Source: Cupriavidus lacunae (GTDB lineage Bacteria; Pseudomonadota; Gammaproteobacteria; Burkholderiales; Burkholderiaceae). From it: a stretch of DNA of 64,000 nucleotides. Position numbers and translations under genes: made by a program. The notes beneath the pieces were generated by a model. The model saw nothing but the letters and a program-made list of their open reading frames with translations. It was not told the origin of the DNA and did no database searches. Where the stretch lies: NCBI RefSeq assembly GCF_003353055.1, contig NZ_QKWJ01000021.1, positions 1 through 64,000 of the forward strand, read 5' to 3'. Shown here piece after piece: positions 35,173 to 43,294 of the stretch (the first letter of the stretch is position 1; the number at the start of each line of letters is the position of its first letter).

Positions 35173-36081
35173 TCACTCCGCAGCCCGGGCGTTTCCCTGC
35201 CCGCGGGCGTGCGGACACATCGCGGGCGGATCGCCGATGAAGCCGCGCGCAGACCAGAGTTCCGGGAACGGGATCTCGTTCATGGTCGGCAGGAGCCAGG
35301 CAATGCCCTCGGTGCCGAAGTAGGCCGGCCGGGCGCCGAAGGTCCGGCGCGTTGCCATCAGGTGCAGGTGCTTCCACGTGGAGAATCCCTCCGCGATGTC
35401 GGCCAGCGTCTCGCCGAGCTGCTGCAGTTCCCGGTGCTCGCCCGGGTCGGCATAGACCTCGCGCCAGACGTTCTCGACCACCTTGTCCGGCGTGTAGGGC
35501 GCACTGAAATCGCGGTCGAGTACCACCGCCGGCACGGCGAAGCCCTTGCGCCTCAGGTGGGCGAGCACGTCGTCATACAGGCTCGGCTCTGCCAGCGCCT
35601 TGCTGAGTTGTTCCCAGCGCCGGGGTTGCGGCAGGAAGTGCTGCAGGTGCTCCCCCTGCTTGATGCCGAGCAGGTAGACCATCTGCCGGTACGTCCAGCC
35701 CTGGAGGGCAGTGTCCTTGCCGTATTTCGGGCCAACGCAGGACAGGATGGCGAGCAGGTCGACAGGCGTCATCCACGCGATGGAGCGCCATGTGGCATTG
35801 AGCGGCTCGTGGTGGGCGACGACGCGCCGCAGCGTACGGCAGGCTCCGGTCAGGTCATCGGCACGCAATTGCGTCTGCGCGGCCTGTATTTCCTTGATGA
35901 TCAGCATCCAGTAGAGCTCGGACACCTGCGCCGATACGATCCAGGCGTGCTCGCCGGGATGATCGCTGACCGGGCGCTGCAGCGAGTGGAGCACGTCTGT
36001 CTGTAGCCAGTCACTGTATGGCGTATGCCCGGCTGGGGTTCCGGCCGGCGCCGGGGATGCGGGCGTGACGGTATCGTTCAC
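35173..36081 (-). CDS. Tryptophan 2,3-dioxygenase-like heme protein
   Basis: A 302-residue protein of the TDO family with GTG start after GAGGAG. TPYSDWLQTDVLHSL, AQVSELYWMLIIKEI, WTYRQMVYLLG and FPELW align with bacterial TDO. His240 (WKHLHLMAT) is the axial heme ligand and Arg132 matches the carboxylate-binding Arg. The active-site His of TDO (FIIQHQTSEL) is replaced by Ala51 and the preceding Phe by Trp47, and the GTGGSSG loop is only partly kept (YFGTEGIAWL). So the heme fold is clear, but tryptophan may not be the substrate; the TDO superfamily also includes hydroxylases of other aromatics. It is the last gene of a three-gene overlapped unit with a small ORF and a dehydrogenase. Confidence 0.8.
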   Translation of the reverse strand: MNDTVTPASPAPAGTPAGHTPYSDWLQTDVLHSLQRPVSDHPGEHAWIVSAQVSELYWMLIIKEIQAAQTQLRADDLTGACRTLRRVVAHHEPLNATWRSIAWMTPVDLLAILSCVGPKYGKDTALQGWTYRQMVYLLGIKQGEHLQHFLPQPRRWEQLSKALAEPSLYDDVLAHLRRKGFAVPAVVLDRDFSAPYTPDKVVENVWREVYADPGEHRELQQLGETLADIAEGFSTWKHLHLMATRRTFGARPAYFGTEGIAWLLPTMNEIPFPELWSARGFIGDPPAMCPHARGQGNARAAE

Positions 36082-36242
36082 TTTGGTCTCCTCGTGGTGG
36101 TGGGGTCAGGCAAATTCTGTGGAACGGCGACGGTCCGCAGCATCGACTCCATCTGCGTCAGTCCTGTCGCGGTGATCAGGGCATCGAGCGCGTGGCGCCG
36201 GCCGAGGGGATGCCGGAAGCTGTCGGATGGCCGGCCGGTCAT
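36078..36242 (-). CDS. Small 54-residue protein, overlapped on both sides
   Basis: Not recognised. An ATG at 36242 overlaps the TAA of the dehydrogenase gene (TAATG), and its TGA overlaps the GTG start of the TDO-like gene (GTGA). Its 55 codons fill the gap between these genes exactly. The product is basic, with a predicted helical middle (ALDALITATGLTQMESMLR) and a Pro/Thr-rich tail (LPDPTTTRRPK). It has no Cys and no signal peptide. The perfect coupling to both neighbours is the main evidence for translation. It might serve only to couple the two genes or be a small partner of either enzyme. Confidence 0.55.
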   Translation of the reverse strand: MTGRPSDSFRHPLGRRHALDALITATGLTQMESMLRTVAVPQNLPDPTTTRRPK

Positions 36243-37360
36243 TACCACAGGCTCTCCAACAGCGCATCCAGCTTCGTGCCGGCATTCTCGCCAAGGTCGC
36301 CGACCTCGGAGGGATAGTTCTGCTTGAGCAGGGCCGCCATCTCGGGAAGCTTCGCGCGATCGAAATCGAGGTCGCCTAGCCGGCTCGGCAGTTCCAGTGC
36401 GTCCACGGCTGCCTCAATGCGGTCAGCGAGGAATGCGGCGGGCGTGCGGCTGCCACGGTCCGTGGAGAAAATCTCGAGCTTTCGGCCATATGCGTCGGCG
36501 CAGGCGCGGATGACGGGCGCCAGCGCAATGCACGATGTCACGCTGTGCGGTACCCCGAACGTCCCGCCGAGGATGTGCCCGATGCGATGGCTCAGGCCGT
36601 AGATGACTGAAGCAGGATAGAAGTAGCACTGCCACGCGGCGAGCTGAAGCTGCAACAGGTCGTCGGTCGAGACGTGGCCGCCCGCGATGGCCTCGCGCGT
36701 TTCGAGCTTGCGCGGCCACTTCTCCAGCACGGCAAGGAAGCGCTCCACGCCCCTGGCGGCCAGGATGGCGTGAGGGTGGTCCACGTCGACCCGGCGCATG
36801 CCTTCCACCGCATGGTCGATCCCCTTGATGGCCGAACTCAGCAGCAGCATACGTGGCGTGTCGACAATCATCCGGGGGTCAATCAGCACCAGCCTGGGCG
36901 TCGTTTCGCGCACGGCATAACTGCGCTTGAACTTCTGGGGACCGTCCGTTTCCGTCACGCCGAAGTAGTGGGAGAACTCCGAACCCGACAGGGTCGTCGG
37001 AATCGCGGCAATGGGCAGGTAGTGGCCCGTCTGCTGGAAATGCCGGTAGGAGACTGCCTTCGCGGCATCGAGTACAGAGCCGCCGCCGAGGGCGATGATC
37101 GATCCCGCATTGGCCTCGATGCATGCACGCAGTCCGTTGCCTACGGCGAAATCGGGCACATGCGGCGGCAGGCCGGTGAAGGTGCCCACGCCGTCGCCGA
37201 TGACAGGCTGCAGGTGCTCGCGGTTCAAGGCCTCAAGGAATTCCACGGTGAACGTCATCGGACGGCGAATGCCGTAGTTCCCCATGGAGGGGGCGACGGC
37301 TTTCAGCACGTCGTGTCCCCAGACAATCTCTTCCTGCGGCAAGCATTTCAACTGGTTCAT
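36242..37360 (-). CDS. Iron-containing alcohol dehydrogenase family, maleylacetate-reductase-like
   Basis: A 372-residue group III dehydrogenase; the ATG at 37360 follows GGAGAAG. The cofactor-binding GSIIALGGGSVLDAAKAVSY is clear, as is AAIPTTLSGSEFSHYFGVTE. IKGIDHAVEGMRRVD and LSHRIGHILGGTFGVPHSVT are the segments holding metal or substrate residues and resemble those of maleylacetate reductases (LinF/PcpE type). With the ring-cleaving dioxygenase it would reduce maleylacetate to 3-oxoadipate. A different hydroxyacid-oxoacid reaction cannot be excluded. Its N-terminal 33 residues reappear at the start of the amidase at 40662. Confidence 0.8.
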   Translation of the reverse strand: MNQLKCLPQEEIVWGHDVLKAVAPSMGNYGIRRPMTFTVEFLEALNREHLQPVIGDGVGTFTGLPPHVPDFAVGNGLRACIEANAGSIIALGGGSVLDAAKAVSYRHFQQTGHYLPIAAIPTTLSGSEFSHYFGVTETDGPQKFKRSYAVRETTPRLVLIDPRMIVDTPRMLLLSSAIKGIDHAVEGMRRVDVDHPHAILAARGVERFLAVLEKWPRKLETREAIAGGHVSTDDLLQLQLAAWQCYFYPASVIYGLSHRIGHILGGTFGVPHSVTSCIALAPVIRACADAYGRKLEIFSTDRGSRTPAAFLADRIEAAVDALELPSRLGDLDFDRAKLPEMAALLKQNYPSEVGDLGENAGTKLDALLESLW

Positions 37361-37613
37361 TCCACTTCTCCACCATATTTTCGTATGCGATCGGGGGCTC
37401 CGATCCCGAGTAGGAAGATAGGCGAATCGGGTTCGCGCGTGCGCGCGGGATTTGAGAACAGAGCGTCCAGGATTTTGGACGCCGCACATGTGCAACCGGG
37501 GCCTGTCGTTCGTTGTTTCCGGACGAAGCTTTCAAGTTTTGCCGTCTTCACAAGGCCGGGGACGTGTCTATGATCCTTTCCACCGTAGCGACCCCCACCA
37601 CGAGAACGGAGAC

Positions 37614-38303
37614 ATGAAGATGGAGGCAATCCAGATTACAGAAGCGCTGATTCGCGGACGCCACAGCAAGCGCGGCTTCCTTGACCAGCCGGTGCCGATC
37701 GAGACTGTCAGGGACATCCTGTCGGTCGCGAAATACGCGCCGAGTTCGAGCAACACGCAGCCCTGGCGCTGCTATGTACTGACGGGAAAGGCTCGCGAGA
37801 AGATTGCGGGAGCCGCGGTCGAGGCGTATCGCGCCGATCCTGAGGGACTGACTCCCGACTACCCGTTCTTTCCAAAGGAATTGCCGGCGCCATTCTCGTC
37901 GCGCTTCGATACGTTTCGCGGCATGCTGGGCGATGCGCAGGGCGTGCACAGGAGCGATATCGTCGGGCGCCGGCGCGACGTCGAACGGCAGTTCCGGTTC
38001 TTCGATGCGCCAGTGGGACTGATCTTCACCATGGACCGGCGCCTGGAATGGGCCAGCTTCATCTGCTACGGCTGCTTTCTCCAGAACATCATGCTGGCCG
38101 CGCGCGCACGGGGGCTGGATACCTGCCCGCAGCAGATCTGGTCGCTGCAATCGGCGGTGCTTCGTGAAGGCCTCGCCATTCCCGACGAGGAGATGATCGT
38201 GGCCGGAATGTCACTCGGCTATGCAGACAACAATATTCCGGAAAACAACATGGAGCTGCGCAAGCTGGAACTGGACGAGTTCGTCTCGTTCGTCGACCGG
38301 TGA
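37614..38303 (+). CDS. Nitroreductase-family flavoprotein
   Basis: A 229-residue FMN-dependent protein, start 37614 after ACGGAG. RGRHSKRGFLDQPVPIET holds the Arg-x-Ser-x-Arg-like FMN phosphate site, AKYAPSSSNTQPWRCYVLTG is the usual second flavin segment, and CPQQIWSLQSAVLREGLAI plus EEMIVAGMSLGYADNNIPEN is the C-terminal flavin contact. Family members reduce nitroaromatics or quinones; TcpB of trichlorophenol degradation in Cupriavidus belongs to this family. It is divergent from the dehydrogenase gene. Its role here may be quinone or nitro-group reduction in the upper pathway. Confidence 0.88.
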   Translation: MKMEAIQITEALIRGRHSKRGFLDQPVPIETVRDILSVAKYAPSSSNTQPWRCYVLTGKAREKIAGAAVEAYRADPEGLTPDYPFFPKELPAPFSSRFDTFRGMLGDAQGVHRSDIVGRRRDVERQFRFFDAPVGLIFTMDRRLEWASFICYGCFLQNIMLAARARGLDTCPQQIWSLQSAVLREGLAIPDEEMIVAGMSLGYADNNIPENNMELRKLELDEFVSFVDR

Positions 38304-38481
38304 CACGCGGAACCGTCCAGGCCGCTCCCTGACCTGGAAAAGCGCGAAGAAGCGATAGCCATCGTTAGCTAGTTTCGGCAAGTTGTGGAGATGTCGAATC
38401 GTTAAGGCAGGCGCGCTTCACCGGCTGATGCGGATGCCCCGAGCCCTCAGCCGAAAAATAGAATACAGAGACGGAGGAGAC

Positions 38482-39390
38482 ATGATTAAAGTGCCCGCGA
38501 AGTTTTCTGCGGTGGTTGCGCTCGCATGCTTGCTGCCCGCCAACGCCGAGGCAACCGAGAATGGTCAGACCAGTTACCCGGTTGGCGTCAATACCGTATT
38601 GAATGGAATTTTGCCACCTCCTGGTGAAACCCAGTTTTACAATTACACGCTCTACTACGATGCCGGAAAGTTCGCTGGCCCGCATGGAGAAAGTCTCCTG
38701 CCCGGGTTCCAGTTGAACGCGTTTGTTGACGCCCCGCGTATCGTTCACACATGGGGCACTACATTTGGCCCCTTTACTCTGTCTAGTGGTGTAATCATCC
38801 CGCTCGTTCATATTCGGGCGGACACGCCAGGCGGCAGCGGCAAGCGCAATGGAATTGGAGACATCATCGTTGAGCCGCTGTACATCGGTTATTCAAATCC
38901 ATCGCGATCATTCTTCGGCTACCTCACCACCGAAATTGCAGTGCCGAGCGGGTCCTACTCCGCGAACCGAGTGGCGAACACTGGCCGGAATGTATATGCG
39001 CTAACGCCGCAACTCAGCACGACATGGTTCCCCACGGCCGCAGTTGAAGTCTCTACCACGACGCTGGTAGAGATCAGTTCACCGAATTCAGCGACTCGAT
39101 ATCACTCCGGCGCGGTTGCAGCACTTGAGTATCTTTTTGGCTATTCGCTTAACAGCAAGATCCAGCTCGGGCTTCAGGGATATCTGCTGAAGCAGTTCAC
39201 CGATGACAAAGTCAACGGCACGCCCGTCCCAGGGAATGGGTTTCGCGGGAAAGCGGTCGCAGTCGGGCCGCAACTACGATACATGTGGTCGCCGGCGGCG
39301 GGCATTGTGTTCAAGTATCAGCGCGAGTTCGAAGTGCAGAATCGGCCGCAAGGCAACAAGTTCTGGGTTGAACTGTGCTTCCCTCTTTGA
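38482..39390 (+). CDS. Outer-membrane beta-barrel of the phenol MetA-pathway type
   Basis: A 302-residue protein starting after GGAGGAGAC. The first 24 residues (VVALACLLPANAEA) form a signal peptide. The rest consists of alternating strands, for example NYTLYYDAGKFAGPHG, VVEVS-like strands, YHSGAVAALEYLFGYSL and a C-terminal Phe-x-Pro-Leu end, and matches the MetA/SphA family found in aromatic-degradation clusters. It probably allows uptake of the hydrophobic substrate across the outer membrane. The base composition is clearly AT-richer than in neighbouring genes, hinting at separate origin. Confidence 0.75.
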   Translation: MIKVPAKFSAVVALACLLPANAEATENGQTSYPVGVNTVLNGILPPPGETQFYNYTLYYDAGKFAGPHGESLLPGFQLNAFVDAPRIVHTWGTTFGPFTLSSGVIIPLVHIRADTPGGSGKRNGIGDIIVEPLYIGYSNPSRSFFGYLTTEIAVPSGSYSANRVANTGRNVYALTPQLSTTWFPTAAVEVSTTTLVEISSPNSATRYHSGAVAALEYLFGYSLNSKIQLGLQGYLLKQFTDDKVNGTPVPGNGFRGKAVAVGPQLRYMWSPAAGIVFKYQREFEVQNRPQGNKFWVELCFPL

Positions 39391-39572
39391 TCGACTGGCC
39401 GAACCGGCCGAGGTGGCGCACCGCGCATTGACGGTCGTGGCGCGAGCGGGCGCCGGCCACGGCAATGGGGGTCATTGGGGCGCCCGACCGTGGCACTGTG
39501 CACCCCCCTTGCAGTACCATGCGATGGCAGGCACACACCATTGGCCAACCCAACCGCTACCAAGGCAGCCAG

Positions 39573-40484
39573 ATGCTGGACCTGAAAGACGTTTTTCACT
39601 TCGTGCAAGTGGTCGATCGCGGTGGCTTTACGTCTGCCGGCAACAGCCTGGGGCTGCCCAAGTCCACGTTAAGTCACAGGGTCAAGGAACTGGAGGCTTC
39701 GCTGGGCGTTCGCCTGATCAACCGGACCTCGCGCCAGTTTGCCTTGACCGACGTAGGCGCTGAGTTCTACCAGTACGCTGTCGCCTTGCTGCAGAGCGCC
39801 GACGTCGCGGAACAGGCGATGCGCCAGAGGCTCGCGGAACCCAGCGGGATCATCCGCGTGACGGTAGCGGTCGAGCTTGCGCAGTTTGCGCTGCGGCAGG
39901 TCCTGCCCACGTTCCTGAGCAGCCATCCCAAGGTCAGCATTGTGGAAATCGCCACGGACAGGCTCGTCGACGTTGTCGGCGAGGGCTTCGACCTGGCGCT
40001 GCGCGGACATAGCTCGGCACTGCAGGATTCCAACCTGGTCCAACGGCCCATTGTCAGAGCGCCATGGTACCTGTTTGCCGGTGCCGACTACCTCGAACGG
40101 ATGCCACTGCTGGAGGCACCGGAGCAACTTGCATCCCATGCCATCGTCTCGATGGTGCGCAAAGGGCCGCTGCAGTGGCAACTGCGAGGCCCCGACGACA
40201 GGCTCGTCACCGTCCCGATCGAGCCAAGATTCCAGAGCAACAGCATGATGTCCCTGAAGGAGGCAGCCTGCGCCAACGTTGGCGTGGCAGCCTTGCCCGG
40301 GTATATCTGCCGGTCCGAGCTGCAGACCGGCGTGCTGCGGCAAGTCCTGCCGGGCTGGATCGCCGCGGATGCGCGCATCTCCGCCCTCATGCCCTATCGG
40401 ACCGGACTGCTTCCCGCGGTGCGGTCGCTGGTCGATTTCCTCGCCGCAGAGCTGCCCAAGGTCACCGCGTTCGACGGCCGCTGA
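39573..40484 (+). CDS. LysR-family transcriptional regulator
   Basis: A 303-residue regulator starting at ATG 39573. The winged helix is MLDLKDVFHFVQVVDRGGFT with SAGNSLGLPKSTLSHRVKEL, and the remainder is the periplasmic-binding-like co-inducer domain (GVRLINRTSRQFALTDVGAE, then LRQVLPTFLSSHPKVSIVEI). LysR proteins usually activate aromatic catabolic genes in response to a pathway intermediate, as PcpR and LinR do for pcp and lin genes. It lies in the middle of the cluster, reading in the same direction as amidase and GST genes, and is the most likely activator of the cluster. Confidence 0.9.
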   Translation: MLDLKDVFHFVQVVDRGGFTSAGNSLGLPKSTLSHRVKELEASLGVRLINRTSRQFALTDVGAEFYQYAVALLQSADVAEQAMRQRLAEPSGIIRVTVAVELAQFALRQVLPTFLSSHPKVSIVEIATDRLVDVVGEGFDLALRGHSSALQDSNLVQRPIVRAPWYLFAGADYLERMPLLEAPEQLASHAIVSMVRKGPLQWQLRGPDDRLVTVPIEPRFQSNSMMSLKEAACANVGVAALPGYICRSELQTGVLRQVLPGWIAADARISALMPYRTGLLPAVRSLVDFLAAELPKVTAFDGR

Positions 40485-40661
40485 CCCGGCACTACCTCCT
40501 CTGCCTCCAATGCCACGCGGGCCACGCCCCGTGTGTCCCGCCGGGCGTTCCATATTCATGGACGCTGCGTTCGGCGCCAGCCAGCTTCCAAGGCCGAGCC
40601 GATCAACTATCGTTTCCAACCAGGGATAAGCCAACTGCAACGTCACCCCGGAGTGGAACAC

Positions 40662-42131
40662 ATGAACCAGCTGAACTGCCAGCCACAAGACGCGATCTTC
40701 TCTGGCCACGACATACTTCCGACCGCTGTCGCGTCGCTCGACCAGCACGGCATTCGACGCGCATCCCGAACGACGGCCCCGCATTCCATGGGCTTGCGCA
40801 ACGCGCGGGATGCCCTTGCCACGCGGCAGATCACCGCGACGGCATTGACGGAGCAGGCACTTGAACGCGCGGAAGCCAGCAAGCGGCTGCTCAATGCATT
40901 CTCTGCGATCGATTGGGACCGTGCCCTGAAGGCGGCCGCGGAAAGCGATCGCCGCTATGGCGAACGGCGGCCGCGGCCACTGGAAGGACTGCCCATTGCG
41001 GTCAAGGATCTGATCGACACCAAGGGCATGGAGACCCGCTACGGTTCCGCAGCCTATCTCGGTCATGTGCCGGCCGCCGATGCGGACATCGTGAATACTC
41101 TGGTGGAGCGCGGCGCGATCATCATCGGCAAGACCACGACCCACGAATTCGCGTGGGGCGTGACAACCGCCAGCGCCAGGTTTGGCGATACCCTGAATCC
41201 GCTGGACCATGCACGCATACCCGGGGGTTCCAGTGGTGGCGCCGCGGCGGCGATTGCGCACGGTGCCATCATGGCGGGCGTGGGCACGGATACTGGCGGC
41301 TCGGTCCGGATTCCCGCTGCGCTGTGCGGCGTCGTCGGATACAAGCCCACGCTCGGCACATTATCCACGCGCGGCGTGTTCCCCCTGGCGCCCACTTGCG
41401 ACCACGTTGGCCTGCTCGGCGAGCAGGTCGACGACGTGCTGTTGCTCGCCGATGCCATTGACATCAAGGTTCCCGAGAGCGATGCGTGGCTGTCCGCAAG
41501 GCTGGGCGTCATTCGTGACATTGCACCGGTTCCACTGAGTCCGGAAATTGCGGTGGCATTTGATGGCGCGATGAAGCGGCTGGCGCAAGTCTTTTCCTGT
41601 GTGAACGTCAGCACGTCCGGCCTGTTCGATGCGGTATTCGGTGCCTTCGCGAGCATCGTCCTGATCGAAGGCGGCATCGAGCATTTCCGCCGCAATGACT
41701 GGGACCGTATCTCGACGCACTACAGCCCGGAAACCGTCGACCGGCTCAAACGCGCCGAAACCATGGACCTGCGCGCCTATGCGATGGCCCAGCAGGCCAG
41801 GCGAGATTTCACGGCAAGGCTGCACGAGGTGATGTCGACGGTTGACTATCTCGTGCTGCCGACATGCCCGTGCACCGCGCCGCATCTCGATGCCGGCACC
41901 GTCAGCATTGGTGCCTGGACCGGCACGGTCCGCGAGGCCCTGATGACCTATACGGCACCGTTCAATGTCGCGGGATTTCCTGCGATTTCGATTCCCCTGG
42001 CGACCGGCGAAAGCAGCCTTCCCGCTGCCTTGCAGATCGTCGCGAAGCCCGGCGACGATGGTGCGCTGCTGCAGATTGCACAGCAGATGGAGCTGATGCT
42101 GCGAACGGGCACCGTCCACGAGAGTTACTAG
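40662..42131 (+). CDS. Amidase-signature enzyme with dehydrogenase-derived N-terminus
   Basis: A 489-residue amidase. The Ser-cisSer-Lys triad is seen as Lys115 (LPIAVKDLIDTKG), Ser191 (IPGGSSGGAAAAIAHG) and Ser214 (GTDTGGSVRIPAAL). The family part starts near residue 43 (MGLRNARDALATRQITATAL). Residues 1-33 are not amidase-like: they share 17 of 33 positions with the start of the dehydrogenase encoded at 36242-37360, including MNQL, GHD and GIRR at the same spacing. The first ATG has a suitable GGAG site, which also resembles the dehydrogenase leader. The enzyme may hydrolyse an amide or anilide that feeds the pathway. Confidence 0.88.
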   Translation: MNQLNCQPQDAIFSGHDILPTAVASLDQHGIRRASRTTAPHSMGLRNARDALATRQITATALTEQALERAEASKRLLNAFSAIDWDRALKAAAESDRRYGERRPRPLEGLPIAVKDLIDTKGMETRYGSAAYLGHVPAADADIVNTLVERGAIIIGKTTTHEFAWGVTTASARFGDTLNPLDHARIPGGSSGGAAAAIAHGAIMAGVGTDTGGSVRIPAALCGVVGYKPTLGTLSTRGVFPLAPTCDHVGLLGEQVDDVLLLADAIDIKVPESDAWLSARLGVIRDIAPVPLSPEIAVAFDGAMKRLAQVFSCVNVSTSGLFDAVFGAFASIVLIEGGIEHFRRNDWDRISTHYSPETVDRLKRAETMDLRAYAMAQQARRDFTARLHEVMSTVDYLVLPTCPCTAPHLDAGTVSIGAWTGTVREALMTYTAPFNVAGFPAISIPLATGESSLPAALQIVAKPGDDGALLQIAQQMELMLRTGTVHESY

Positions 42132-42159
42132 ACGCCAGCCCTACAATCAGGAGACAACG

Positions 42160-42210
42160 ATGAACGGTAACGCCAAACCTGAGTGCCAGGAAACCAGCAA
42201 TGAGCCATGA
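42160..42210 (+). CDS. Possible 16-residue leader peptide before the GST gene
   Basis: A short frame (MNGNAKPECQETSNEP) with a good AGGAGA ribosome site. Its stop lies 11 bases inside the GST coding region, so its translation would bring ribosomes to the GST start at 42200. It could be a translational coupler or chance. Confidence 0.3.
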   Translation: MNGNAKPECQETSNEP

Positions 42211-43243
42211 CAAATTGACGAATATGGCGGCCGGTGCCCGCGCCGCCATCGCGGACCCCGCGCGAATCTCTCTCGTGGGTAGTGACGCCAACCCGCGCTT
42301 CGAACTGTTCCACGCGGCCAGTTCGCTCTGCTCGCAGAAAGTGCGCACGGTACTGTTCGAGAAGCAGTTGCCGTATCGTTCGAACAATATGATGATCCTC
42401 GGTTCGATGGGTCCGGATGGCGTTGTTCCAGCCGAGCACTACCATCCGCCCTACGTCCGACTGCGGTTGCTTGCAGGCCGGGAAGTGGGGCGGGAACTTG
42501 TCAGCGGCTATAGCGGGCGCACGTCGGTGGAGACCGAAGGCTTCGATCCCTGCGCGGTCCCGTTGCTTGTGGACTACAAGGCTGGCCGTGTCATTGCCGA
42601 TTCCAGACGGATCTGCTGCTATCTCGATGCTGTGTCGCGCGATTCCATTCATCTCGTGCCGGAAGATGCCGATGCGCGGGCCCGGGTGATGCATCAGGTG
42701 AGCATCGTCGATCAGATCCCGAACGGCACCTTGCTCTACGGCTTTCATCCCGATGCCGACCGGCGGCCTGAAGCGCTCAAGACGGCCATGGAAACGGTCT
42801 ACGACTACAAGATCAAGGCGCTCGAAGCCATGATTGAGGCCAATGCCGACGATGCGGAGCTCGTTGCGGCCTATCGCGCGAAGATCGCGAAGGAGCAGGG
42901 CGGCAAGTCGGTCCGCCACGATGCGGCATTTCAGCGCGCCGCACGTCGGCACGTCGCGGGCCTCCTGGCGGACCTCGACCATGCGCTTGGTTCGTCGACA
43001 CCGTACCTCAGGGGGGAATCATTCTCGCTCGGCGATGTGCTGTGGGGTGTCAACCTGGTCCGGATGGCTTATCTGGGGCTTGCGTCGATGTGGGAAAACC
43101 TGCCCAACATCGAGCGATATGTTGATGCGCTGGCCAAGCGTCCGTCCTTGTGCAAGGAGGCGGTCCAGTCCACGGTCGAATCCATGCCGCCCTCGCGCTA
43201 TATGCATGTCATTGCCGGCTGCGGGGAGGCGGTGCCGGTGTAG
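42200..43243 (+). CDS. Glutathione S-transferase family, LinD/PcpC-like reductive dehalogenase type
   Basis: A 347-residue GST-fold enzyme, the length of LinD (2,5-dichlorohydroquinone reductive dechlorinase) rather than the usual 200-250. RFELFHAASSLCSQKVRTVL has Ser42 and Cys44 in the place of the Ser/Cys pair required for reductive dehalogenation by PcpC. VSGYSGRTSVETEGFDPCAV and LLYGFHPDADRRPEAL are also LinD-like. It would remove halogen from a hydroquinone with glutathione, feeding the ring-cleavage enzyme. A role in glutathione conjugation or another leaving group is possible. Confidence 0.8.
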   Translation: MSHDKLTNMAAGARAAIADPARISLVGSDANPRFELFHAASSLCSQKVRTVLFEKQLPYRSNNMMILGSMGPDGVVPAEHYHPPYVRLRLLAGREVGRELVSGYSGRTSVETEGFDPCAVPLLVDYKAGRVIADSRRICCYLDAVSRDSIHLVPEDADARARVMHQVSIVDQIPNGTLLYGFHPDADRRPEALKTAMETVYDYKIKALEAMIEANADDAELVAAYRAKIAKEQGGKSVRHDAAFQRAARRHVAGLLADLDHALGSSTPYLRGESFSLGDVLWGVNLVRMAYLGLASMWENLPNIERYVDALAKRPSLCKEAVQSTVESMPPSRYMHVIAGCGEAVPV

Positions 43244-43294
43244 TTCTACAGCCCGATGGCGCCGGTCAATGCCGGTGCCTGTGGCAAGAGGGGA

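Noticed and set aside
35173..36081. Kynurenine-pathway tryptophan 2,3-dioxygenase
   Set aside because: No kynureninase or formamidase gene nearby and key active-site residues are changed; kept only as TDO-like.
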